From: Bactrocera neohumeralis
Taxonomy: Eukaryota; Arthropoda; Insecta; Diptera; Tephritidae
Assembly (NCBI RefSeq): GCF_024586455.1
Contig: NC_065922.1
Location: forward strand, 26,222,089-26,286,088
DNA length: 64,000 bases
Reading direction: 5' to 3'
The stretch's first letter is position 1, and the number at the start of each line of letters is the position of its first letter. This document shows positions 54,715 to 64,000 of the stretch, piece by piece. The translations under genes were made by a program, and so were the position numbers. The notes under the pieces were generated by a model. It saw only the letters and a program-made list of their open reading frames with translations, searched no databases and was not told the DNA's origin.

Positions 54715-56240
54715 TTATTTTTTTATTTCAAAATGGGTTTTTACACAATAAGAACTTCGGTGTGAAAAGCTGACACATTCTCTTCACTATAGCTATAGTT
54801 TCTTATTCTTTTTTATTATGTTAGGTTCAGAATGCATCTCTTTTCTATTATACCTATGCTTTCATAATCTACTGTTCTGCCTCCAGAATACCGTTGATGA
54901 CACTGCTTTGGTCTCATCCGCAACCTGAACAAGCTTGTTGGCAAGCAAAGAGAGCGAAACTATTGTCAAATAATCGAAGCATAGTAATTTATTCATTGCC
55001 ATTTTGCCGCTTGAATGAGCACATGTCAAATGTGAAGCCCCATCAACACAGCCACACATGTATACGTCTTCATATATGTGCATTTATGCAAGCGTTTAAG
55101 CGCTCTGACACTTAATTTAGCAACTCAATAGAGTCATAATAGTTATTTCGTATTCCATGTCTTTATACAACACCAAAACGGGACGTTTATTATACAAACG
55201 GTGGCAAAGCGCACACCAATACACACACATGCACGCATATTTTCTTAACTATGACTATTATTGGCAGACAGCTGTTATGTAAGCAAATAAAATAGTAGTA
55301 AATAACAACAAATTTAACGCAATTCTACAACAATGTCAATTGCATTGTTCGATTCACAGGCAAGCGATTTCGCTGCTTTGCTAATCGCCGACAAGCGGGC
55401 AAATTACTCGTGGCTTTATTTGGCGCTACTCAACGGTTTTATTGGCTTAGCTCAGCAAATTTCTTCATTGTGTTGGTATTTTGCTAGCGCAAGTCACTGC
55501 AATTTATTGCTTGTGAATATTTACGCGATTTTATTGAGTCTTTATGCCAGCCAAAGTTGCACACAATGGCTTGCAACTCTGCAAATTAAAGAAAAGGAAT
55601 GTAATTTTAGAAAAAAAAATTATCTCGATTGTTTGCCTCATTTTCCAATCAACTTTTTGGACCTTTCAACCCTTTCACCTCTGAATAGTTGTGACTATTA
55701 AGTGCCTCATACAATTCATTAACCACTTTGACCCTACAATGAAATCTATTCAACTTTTTATGCTGTCATAAACTCATACAAATATATATGTACATACAAA
55801 TGAGTGCTTACACATACGCCCTGTGGCATGCCACAACAGTTGGCGCGATTGAGACTGAATGAACCATTGCCAAGTAGCAATTCTAAATGACGCTGTCATT
55901 GTTTATGTTTTTATACAAATAAATGTGCATATGTATGTGTGTATGTTGGCATATTCCGGCATCGTGTTGGGCGCTGTTGACATCAACTAAAATCACTGTC
56001 AGTATAATCTTTTGTATTTGACTTTTGTGATGCTTGCCAAACAACGATAGCACTTTTTTACAAGCACATACATATGAGCCAGTAACTTAGACATAATGCC
56101 GATGTACACTATGCCACAAATGTAGCTGGTGCCACATAAGTTTGTAGCTGCCTTATTTTGACTATATGTATTAGGGGGGTAAAGATTTTAAATCGGACTT
56201 CCTATATCTCCTTCCTATCAATTTCTTAATGTTATTCCCA
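54715..56240. other. Mostly unique stretch; one open frame of uncertain status
   Basis: No known gene. A + strand frame at 55333-55701 is listed separately. The part 55790-56060 holds ACATATGTATG-type palindromes. Confidence 0.4.
55333..55701 (+). CDS. Uncertain ORF, 122 codons, two hydrophobic segments
   Basis: ATG at 55333 in CAACAATGTC, a good fly start context. The product MSIALFDSQASDFAALLIAD is followed by hydrophobic stretches at residues about 26-45 and 57-72, then a Lys-rich part. There is no domain, no signal peptide and no visible promoter or polyadenylation signal at useful distance. A+T-rich DNA gives frames this long by chance only rarely, yet nothing supports expression. I would treat it as unlikely until transcripts show otherwise. 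Confidence 0.15.
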   Translation: MSIALFDSQASDFAALLIADKRANYSWLYLALLNGFIGLAQQISSLCWYFASASHCNLLLVNIYAILLSLYASQSCTQWLATLQIKEKECNFRKKNYLDCLPHFPINFLDLSTLSPLNSCDY

Positions 56241-56241
56241 A

Positions 56242-56450
56242 AACAAGGAAAAAGTTAACTTCGGAACCTTCACAACTAAAAAAACATACAGACGGATTTG
56301 TTCCGTTTGTATGGCAGCTATATGATACACACGTCCAAATATGAGCAATTTATTCGGCGATTGTATCAATAATCCGAACCAAATTTCGTACAGTCATATT
56401 TTCAAATCAAAGAGTTCTTCATACAAGAATTTTTTGTCGAAATTTCAAAA
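56242..56450 (+). repeat. Mini-me-like repeat family A, 5'-end fragment
   Basis: It begins AACAAGGAAAAAGTTAACTTCGG, the same start as 19405 with a decayed stem-loop. Then come GTTCCGTTTGTATGGCAGCT, ATATGATA.ACACGTCC, AACCAAATTTCGT and TCATACAAGAATTTTT, the first module only. Confidence 0.75.
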
Positions 56451-56639
56451 CTTTCAGAATTCAATGGTTCAAAAATGTATGATTTGTTTTCATAAGTAAA
56501 CCAAAACAAACTATTTTGGTTTCTGTAATGAAGCCGGTAAATTCGATTTCTTGAAAAAACCAAGTGTGAAATACTTTAGAAGTGTTTTAAAGGAATATCC
56601 ACTTCGAAATTCCGTATTTTCTTTTAATGAAAAAACACA

Positions 56640-57700
56640 GAAACTTCATTTTAAAAGGGGAATTTTTATTATCATTCGAAAGAACATTATTTGGCATTCA
56701 TTTCTTGAAGATTAGCTCTTTCAAATGTTGGTCGCGGCTATGTCTCAGATAGTCCATCCGTTGAGTCCAATTTTCAATAACTCTATCGAGCATTTCGACT
56801 TTTACATATCCGCACAGGAAAAAGTTCTAGGTGTGATATCGCATGATTTTGGTGGCCGATGGACCGGCCGAAAATGTTAAATCATTTGCTAACCGAAATG
56901 CCCTCTTAATAAATCCATTGATGATGCGATTTGTGGGAAGTCACGTTGAAATCAAATGCCGCCGAGATCACAAGCTTTAATTGCAGATATCAAATAATCG
57001 GTTATCATGACGCGATAACGGTGGCCATTGACGGTTACTTTCTCACCGGCATCATTTTTGAAGAAATATAGACTGATGCTTCCACCGACCCACAAACCAT
57101 ACAAAACCGTTTTTTTCTTTATGAAATGGCTGGCCTTTAATCTCTTCAGATTACTTCTCTTCTCAAATGCGACAGTTTTGGTTGTATAGATACTCCTTGA
57201 GCCAGAAATGGGCCTCGTCGCTGAACAAAACTTGCCTCCAAAACGTTGGATCTTCTTAGAACTTTTCAAGAGCCCATGGAGCAAGCAATGTCACTTGGCA
57301 AGGTCGAGCGGTTTCAGTTCTTTCACAAGCTGTATTTTGTATGCTTTTAGTTTAAGATCTTGACGCAAAATGAGCCAAGTCGTTCCATACGTTAGTCCGA
57401 GTTGCTGCGAACAGCGCCGAATCAACTCTCAACGGTCTTCGTGTACACTCTCAGCTTTGACTGCTATATTTTCTTCAATGCTTGCTAGACGTGGTCTATT
57501 CGGTTGAATATTATCCAGTAATGAATACTGGATCTCAAGATGAGTGATGATGTTGCGAATAGTACGCTCAGTAAGCCGATTATGTTGACCATAAGTTGAG
57601 CGAAGCGCACGAAACACATTCTTTACAGAACGTGAATTTTCGTAATAAAGTGGAACGGTTTATAATCGTTGTTCAGGGGTAAGTCTTTCCATGTTGAAAT
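56640..57700 (-). mobile_element. Tc1/mariner-superfamily relic (WVGG..YFFKNDAG type)
   Basis: The minus strand starts ATGGAAAGACTTACC near 57690 and soon meets a stop. At 57617-57429 it encodes MFRALRSTYGQHNRLTERTI, then RNIITHLEIQYSLLDNIQPN and RPRLASIEENIA, the DNA-binding half. At 57190-56980 it encodes VLYGLWVGGSISLYFFKNDA, then GEKVTVNGHRYRVMITDYLI, the catalytic-core region. The C-terminus VIENWTQRMDYLRHSRDQHL, then KELIFKK, ends near 56695. The piece at 31980-32295 is another copy of its end. Several stops and deletions (the block after ITDYL is largely missing) make it inactive. Confidence 0.85.
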
Positions 57701-57709
57701 ATTAAACAA

Positions 57710-58200
57710 TACTGAACAAAAATAACATGACAGCTTGACACGACTCCCGCGTGATCCTTCGAAAAAAGGCTATTAGAAAAAAGTACCTCAACTTTGTTCA
57801 CTCGTTATAATAGCGACTTGACATCTAATTCTGATAATTCCCACAATCGCTGCCAAAGATGAAAAATATGCAAAAAAGTTTATTCCGAGGATCCAACGTA
57901 GTTACGATCCAGCTGCTGTAATTGTTTCGTGGGAAGTTTCCTGTTAAAGACTTACAACTCTTCACTTCTGTGAAAAAAGTGTTAAAACTGAGACTACATT
58001 ATAGCAGCAGGATGTTTTAAAGGCATGGTGAAGCAGCCCTTACCTTAAACTAAATGAAATATTAAATGCTGACTAAAATATTTCGAGACCGAACTGTAAC
58101 GTATGTAACCCTTGGTAGTGTATTTTTTTGTAGTAAAAGGTTCTAAATTCTTCATAGAAAGAAAGAGTTTCTCTCTCTCTCTCTCTTATATTACAAAACT
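57710..58200. other. Non-coding stretch with a (CT)n run at 58169-58187
   Basis: No gene or repeat end was found; the right end of the adjacent transposon relic may extend to about 57810 but no TIR partner was found. Confidence 0.4.
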
Positions 58201-58254
58201 GACCAAACTTCCGCGAAGCCCAGCTATCTAGTAGTAGAAGAAAAGAGGATACGG

Positions 58255-58960
58255 GAGCACTGATCCGCTCTCATTTTACCGATAGCGGTTCTATGGTGCC
58301 TTCCTTGCTAGCTCATCAGCTTTGCAATTTCCTGCGATACCGCTATGGCCTGACACCCAAACCAGTCTTATAACAAAGACACTCGATGCTATTGATAGCG
58401 AGGTTCCAATTCCCTTACCTTTATGGCATTCCTCGACCAACCTTATACGCACTGTTAATGACTTCAACGCTAGTATCGCTGCTCTGCTATAGGAGTTAAT
58501 GGTCACTTCTCTGAAGGAGGATCACTTCGGAGCAGTAGATCTTTTGCAATGGCTCCCCTACAACAGTACAAGGCAATAGATGCCTTTTTTCACTCTCCAT
58601 TCGATATTCAACTTCCGTCAAAGCTTGCTAACCAGGTTGAGCACTAGATATTTCACTGCATCACACGGATGTCTCCCATTTGCGACAGTGGTGCCACCGG
58701 GATCCTATATTTTCAAGTAAATAAAAACATCTTCGCTTTTATTCGGGTTGATAGCGAGACCACTTCCAACTGCCCAATTTTTACGACATTGAGATACCCC
58801 TGCTTCAACTTGTACACGTTGTCTCATTCCGTTTCACTCAGTCTGCAACTCAGAAGACTGAGAATGAGGTATTTGAGGTTTGATTCAACCCCAAGACGGT
58901 TCAGAGCAGTTTAAATCTCCGTCAATATCAAGGAAGGTCCCAATTCCCTTACCTTAATGG
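58255..58960 (-). mobile_element. LINE relic: RT thumb and RNase H
   Basis: The minus strand near 58740 encodes a FLFT.KYRIP-like end of the RT domain, then KKASIALYCCRGAIAKD (about 58590-58540), typical of RNase H-bearing LINEs. At 58506-58291 comes the RNase H end: SRAAILALKSLTVRIRLVEE, then VIRLVWVSGHSGIAGNCKAD, ELARK. GHSGIAGN with ADELA is the conserved C-terminal RNase H box. Frames change several times. Relation to the 7.55 kb relic is at superfamily level. Confidence 0.8.
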
Positions 58961-58964
58961 CTTA

Positions 58965-60510
58965 CACAAGCCATGACACGATTTCTTAACAATGAACATG
59001 TTGCCCTCTTGATAAATAGTCTTTCGAAACGCGCCCTCTTATGTACCAGTCCATCAGTCTCTCCAGAGTTTTTAGTAAGAAAAAGGAGAGACATTATTCT
59101 AAGTTTTAAAAATTTTTGATCAACATTAAATAAGTAAAAGAGTGAGCTTGCCCTAATAAAAGTCAAAATTCAGAAGTCCAGTAATTGAGTGCTAACTATG
59201 AGTCTATGGCAAACTGTATGGAAGAACTGTATGTTCTTTTCGCACACTTAGGCTTTAGTTAGTCAACAATAGCGCATTCTTTGCTTTCCTTTTGGTGGAT
59301 AATTGCCGGCAACAGGACTGCAAATGCCTGTCAACACAGCCAAAGTACGAATTCCTTTGCCGCCTTTGTCCACATTTACAAGCAATTCACATTCACTTGC
59401 GTTTTGTGGCAATGCCACGTAATAATGCAGTGCACTAAATGTGCTAATATATTGGTTGTGTGTGTGTGTGTGGCTTTGGGCGAGTGGCAACGGTCGGACG
59501 CTGCTTTCATGTTATGATTTTTATCACACACTCGCACGCGGCAAGTCCAGTTGACATGTCAATTGTGCGCATTTAAATGAAAATTCATAACCACACACAC
59601 ATACACATACACATATGAGCGGGCGATATAATAGAATGTGTACGTCGCAATATAAGTATGTGCGACGTTGCCATATTTTTGCATTTTTACACTTTCTATG
59701 GGCGCATTTCTGCATTTCTTCATCAGCAAATTTCCTCTCATGCAACGCATGCCTTTGCATATTTGCCAGCCAACTAATGATTATACACACACACACGCAT
59801 ACATATGTGTATGTAGTTGCATGCCTGCGTGTGTGTATGTGTGCGGCAGCCTGCCTTTGCCTGGTGGCCTCAGTTGCCATTTCAGCTTGACTGTCGCTTT
59901 TTGGCATAAATTTACGCTCATAGAATATTTCTACTCGAACTTTTACCACCACATTCACACTGACACATATAAACACGCACACATATATATAGAGTATTAT
60001 ATATATGTATATCGCTGCAGTCGTACCACATATACTTGCCACAAGTGTCCGCTTCAGTTAGTTGGATTTGTCGCCTGTTCTCTTGTTGCATGCATATAAT
60101 GAAGTAACTGCATATGTATGTGTGAGACTGTGTCTGTGTTTGCATGCTGCATATCGTTCAAGGACGCAATATAAAGTGGGCCAAATTAACTTAGGAAATG
60201 TGTGGAAAATGTGGAAAGCAATTTTAATAGGATAGGATATTTAATGCGCTTTACCGTTATTTCGTCGGCTAATTCGTGATTAAATGATTTTTATTCCAAT
60301 CAAAGCTCTGTCGATTTGCAAAACTGATTGCATGTTAAGTCAATACCGAAAGTGTGGAAGGGTATTTATTGAACCTATTATAATTTCGAAACCCTCGATT
60401 CCAACGGCAGTCGATAGTCACAAGATTCTCTTGAGGCGAATTTTTTACCAGCAAAATCCTTCAGTAGATAGGAGGATGCATTACAGGTACGATCACTTTC
60501 TTTCAATGGT
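58965..60510. other. Unique stretch with CA/GT simple repeats; no gene supported
   Basis: Long frames on both strands at 59263-60145 arise from (GT)n at 59455-59472 and CACACA/CATACA runs at 59592-59615, 59786-59797 and 59960-59985. None has a domain. Composition is similar to the leader-like islands, but leader text and donors are not evident. Confidence 0.4.
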
Positions 60511-60519
60511 CCAATCGTT

Positions 60520-60665
60520 GATAGCATATGTCAGAATGAAGAGCTTGACTTTAGGAGGGCAACTCATAGTAGATGATTCCCGCCAATCCAACCAAACGCA
60601 AAGCAAAATTTTCCTGACCGGACCGGACCTAATCATTAGTGCCTGAAATGAGTTGATTTTCTTGC
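60520..60665 (-). mobile_element. Short mariner transposase fragment
   Basis: The minus strand encodes ILLCVWLDWRESSTMSC near 60580, a decayed form of the mariner block (L.CVWWDW.GIIHYELL) before the second catalytic Asp, in the same lineage as the 11-12 kb relic. TCATAGTAGATGATTCCCGCCAATCCAACC is comparable to TCATAGTGGATGATTCCTTT at 11538. Confidence 0.6.
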
Positions 60666-60669
60666 GTTT

Positions 60670-63215
60670 TGCAGGTGGAAATACGGTTCATGAGCGTTTT
60701 TTTGCGTGAAGCACCCATACAAAGAACTTCCTTTTCTCTCCAACTTAACTTAAATGGATACAAAATGTCTTTTATGCTCACATTATTTTCGGACTAGACG
60801 ATTTCCATTTTTATCGATACTTTCGACAAAATAAACTGGCTTTTACAACATCATCAACACAAACGTTATCCACATTTTCAGTTCCTTAGCTTACGTACCG
60901 TCTTGATCGAAGAAAAACTAAAAATGTTTTCGTACTTTCCTTTTGCGGGTGTCCACCTTACACGCGCGCTCGGAAAGGAATGAATCTGGGCCAAGCAATT
61001 ACAAAACTGCTGTCATTTTTTTTAGTACGAAATCTTATCTTTCTAACTTCGTATAGCACAACCCGATCTTACTTATATAAATTGAACAGTAATCTGTAAC
61101 TGAAGCTTTCTATTGCAAAAAATATGGATTTTTTCTATACTCTATATATAGAATAATTCGTGTTTAAATTTCAGACATAAAGTCTAATAAGAGTAATTAA
61201 GGATGAAATACTGTTCAATTAAAAAAAAACTTTAACTCGAAATATCTAAATTTTCATATTAAAGTTTTTATAAACAGTTTCATCTTATTTCATATTTTTA
61301 ACCTATCGGTTGTTTTTGAAAAACTTATAGATAAACGAAAAACTCTTAAAAATATGACAACAAAAAAACTTCATGATAAAATGAATCACTCCAATTTTTA
61401 TATGCTGTTCTAAGGTGTACTGTATTCTAGAAGGGCATTCTGCGTCGACCGGAATATATGGTGGTGAGAAGGTGCAGGCTCTGTGCTCTTAGTCGGTTGA
61501 GGTAACACTTCATCGTATTTTGGTGGAATTGCTTTAGCTGAGGGCACATGCGTAGTATTCAATTCAATATGTCAATCCTAAATGCAAAAAAATCTTATTT
61601 GAAACCTCGCCAACACGGCGAATCAACAGCAAAGCCGCACATCTATGACTCTTTACATATTGGGATCAGATGGGTGTGCTGTAATGTGAGCTTCTGAAAC
61701 CAGATTTCACCATTAATGAGCAATGCTACCGACAATGGCTCAAGTTGAAGCGAGCGATTGGCAAAAAGCTCCAGGAATTGCCAACAATTTTCTTGGTAAT
61801 AATTTCCATCATGAAAACTATTAGCCTCATGTTGCAAGACTGGTTAAGAACTATTTGGATTGACCTGCGGCTAAGGTTTTCTTCATAGTAAAGTGATGAA
61901 GAACTCTTCGAAAAACGCTTTTTTAGGCAAAAAGACATGTTAGAGTGAAAAAATTTAAGGATTTATATACAGTCAGAAGGTCGAAAAAACGAATTTTCCA
62001 GAACATTTTTGAGCAAACTTTTAAATTTTTTGATCCAAGAACCTGTACACATATTATGGTATCCTTTAACAGTATTTTAAGACTTAGTATTAGTAAAAAT
62101 ATTTATTTGAAAGAATGCAGCTGATCTCCGGGAGCTTCTCTCAAAAAAGGCGTTTTGTAGTTACTACTATATCTCTTAACGAGATCCTCTGAAATCGAAA
62201 AACCAAACAGATTTCGTTAAACTAATGTTAAATCTAGTAATCAATCGAAGGAAGAAGTAAACTAAAATTCTTTGATCAAAATTGTCAAGAAAAAATCGAT
62301 TTTTGACCAAAAATTAAAAAAAAAATTCAATTTTGATTAGTTACAGAAAAATGTATTTAAGAAGCTCATGTTAAAACCTGAGACTAATCGGTTTAGCCGT
62401 TTTCGAGTAATGTTGGTCACCGACTTTGAAAACAATATTTTGAAAAAAAAACTTTAACCGCGATTTTAATGCACTTCCAAGCACTCTGAAACGTCTTTTA
62501 AAATTTTCGTGTAACTTCGAAAATATTCACCGGAACGATATGAAATTTTTTGTGTGGATTCTTAAGTCCATATACATAAAAAAAAAATAATAATCAAAAT
62601 ACATATTTTTTGAAAGCTCTAACTGTATATAACTCCTTAATAACATGTAACCTAAATGAATAACATATTTTGAAAAAATTCCAAATTCCGCAAAAATGTT
62701 CGAAATTTTCTATTTCTATTAATTTTTTGTTGCATTGCAGAAAGTCGTCTCAAGATGTAATCCAAAAATATATACAAAACCTGAAATTTTTAACCTAATA
62801 ATAGTGTATATGTACATATGTCGTAATGAGGGTATAGCTTAGTAAGCTGTCGGAATGAAAAACAGCCTAAAAATGTTTGCTTACCTTATTACACAAATTT
62901 TAAAACTAATAATTAAATTCTAAAATTGTATTTACAGATCTATATAAGGAATTTTCATATAAAAAGTTATTAAAAGGTTGTGAAAATAAGTTTAAAAAAA
63001 TTGAGGTTGTTCAAAATTAATAATAATAGTGTTTAAAAAGTATCAAAAACATTAAGCCTTCGAAAGTTGTTCAAGCTTATTTTAAATGGATTCCTAACTC
63101 AACGAGAGTACAGCATCTAGTCCAGAGCATGACATGTTCTCATCTGAGTTGCAGTAAAATTTCATTAGAATAATTAAATATTTATATAATTAGTACAAAT
63201 TCTATATTAGTTTTT
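60670..63215. other. A+T-rich stretch; probable old repeats, none named
   Basis: 60680-61080 has text near the mariner fragment that I cannot assign. The minus-strand frames 61643-61837 and 61726-61938 have no recognisable family. 61100-62700 (phrases such as ggtttagccgttttcgagta and cacttccaagcactctgaaacg) has the style of dispersed fly repeats, without a second copy here to prove it. Confidence 0.35.
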
Positions 63216-63228
63216 ATTAATATTCACT

Positions 63229-63397
63229 AATCTGGGATCTCCACGGTATGATGGCCGCAGAGTGTGTTAGAATTCACGTCACCCTAAAGGATGACTTCTC
63301 CTCTTGGACTTAAGAACTGAACTCCATCTGGTATCGCAAAGGACCAAAACTGGTCTATGCGTGGCTTATTGGCCTACCAGATTAACCTAACCTAACC
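63229..63397 (+). mobile_element. 5'-truncated LINE 3' end with (AACCT)n tail and perfect 11-bp target-site duplication
   Basis: TAATATTCACT occurs at 63218-63228 and again at 63398-63408, directly flanking the insertion. The insert is 169 bp, G+C-richer than its surroundings (GGTCTATGCGTGGCTTATTGG), and ends ATTAACCTAACCTAACC. The tail matches the minus-strand LINE fragment at 25270-25590. The perfect duplication suggests a recent insertion. The CCTAA repeat is the element's tail, not a telomere. Confidence 0.9.
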
Positions 63398-63409
63398 TAA
63401 TATTCACTC

Positions 63410-64000
63410 ATAAATTGAGAATTTGAAGAATGCACAGCGACCTCTGGTCGTCCTTGTATATTGTGCCACTATATAACGATTTAAAATCATTTCATCATTA
63501 AATTTAATAATGAAATAATCTCTCCTCTTATGCTATTAAAATTCTTAATCCCTTCTCACAGCCACAGTTATGGTCTGATGCTCATAATCACGAACAATTT
63601 GAAGATTTCAAATGGAAATTTACATATGTCACTGAATCGGGTTGAATGCAAATTTATTCTGACACTTCGACATATGCTCGGCAATGTGTGCACACAAAAT
63701 GCTTGTATGTATGAATGCCGTTGGCACTCAAAATTGAAATGTGGTAAATAATTGAATTACATTTTGCGAGAATACACATGCGAGAGAGAGGTGAGGGGGA
63801 GTAAGGGGAGAGGTGCATGTGGGCGAGCAAACGATTTCTATTCCCACGTTGAATTAGCCAACTGGCAACGAACTCATCTATATATATATGTATATACGAA
63901 TATATGTATATGTTTATATATGTTTGTATACATAATATGTGTATGTGTGTATATATATTTATGAATACCGATGCAGCAGCGACCAACACTGACAGCAGGC
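63410..64000. other. Non-coding stretch ending in GA and TA/TG simple repeats
   Basis: GAGAGAGAGGTGAGGGGGAG (63782-63801) and a long TATATATGTATA mix (63878-63960). Frames here (63530-63751, 63752-63964 plus; 63654-63989 minus) follow the repeats and are not protein-like. Confidence 0.45.

Noticed and set aside
59524..60099. Frames of 172 (minus) and 143 (plus) codons
   Set aside because: They run through CACACA/TATATA simple repeats and encode repeated Cys-Val and His-Thr runs.
61643..61938. Possible transposase-like minus-strand frames
   Set aside because: Weak resemblance to transposase text could not be anchored to any conserved motif.
63381..63400. CCTAA repeats as an internal telomeric sequence
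   Set aside because: Flies lack TTAGG telomeres, and the repeat is the tail of a LINE insertion with its own target duplication.
1..64000. CRISPR arrays, operons, phage or other prokaryotic systems
   Set aside because: Short introns, TATA box and polyadenylation signal, fly transposons and composition all show an insect nuclear genome; the tandem repeats lack unique spacers.

Overview
The window looks like a gene-poor stretch of a brachyceran fly genome, most likely a true fruit fly (Tephritidae). Signs of this are the strong A+T bias, a 60-bp intron, CA/GT and CAA-type simple repeats, and an interspersed-repeat population of mariner-family transposons, RNase H-bearing and jockey-type LINEs, and mini-me-like elements with (TA)n and (GTCY)n tracts. 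The species is an inference. There are no bacterial-type operons, CRISPR arrays or phage genes, and I recognised no rRNA or tRNA gene by eye.

The only complete protein-coding gene I can support is a two-exon chymotrypsin-fold gene on the + strand (ATG 9175, stop 10035, 266 aa). It has a TATA box, a signal peptide, a short propeptide and a polyadenylation signal. The catalytic serine is alanine (GDAGGP), so it encodes a secreted serine protease homolog rather than an active protease.

Most of the recognisable remainder is transposon debris. DNA transposons: a full-length but dead mariner with TIRs and TA target sites (5095-6340); a truncated mariner (11071-12175) and its 425-bp deletion derivative (29350-29774); a Tc1/S-like element with TIRs (40697-42063); a 471-bp irritans-like deletion derivative that keeps an open 69-codon fusion frame (52657-53127); a TTAGGGTG-ended TIR element with another repeat inside it (33994-34736); and relics near 4.4, 22.6, 32.1, 39.8, 46, 53.8, 57 and 60.6 kb. 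Non-LTR relics: RT/RNase H pieces at 7.55-8.7 and 58.2-58.96 kb; endonuclease/RT pieces at 10.2-10.9 and 15.5-16.95 kb; a jockey-like copy with a poly(A) tail at 32.5-33.9 kb; and several short 3' ends, one of which (63229-63397) has a perfect 11-bp target-site duplication. Mini-me-like repeats occur about ten times.

Five islands are less A+T-rich, repeat-poor, and read like fly 5' leader exons on the + strand (about 17.4-18.9, 23.6-24.7, 37.1-38.1, 43.2-44.9 and 49.3-50.5 kb). The last one ends in a protein-like segment and a possible splice donor at 50520/50521, followed by an intron-like stretch with a 133-135-bp tandem array. My working model is that much of the right two thirds of the window is the 5' region of one large + strand gene with alternative first exons. 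That model is unproven, and I cannot name the gene.

I found no convincing new multi-gene system. The most unusual structures are the dead protease, the MITE with an intact fused micro-ORF, a triplicated ~64-bp block around GCGTATGAGTAAC with an exact 19-bp reverse-complement match about 11.6 kb upstream, and the shared terminal architecture of the two mini-me-like families.
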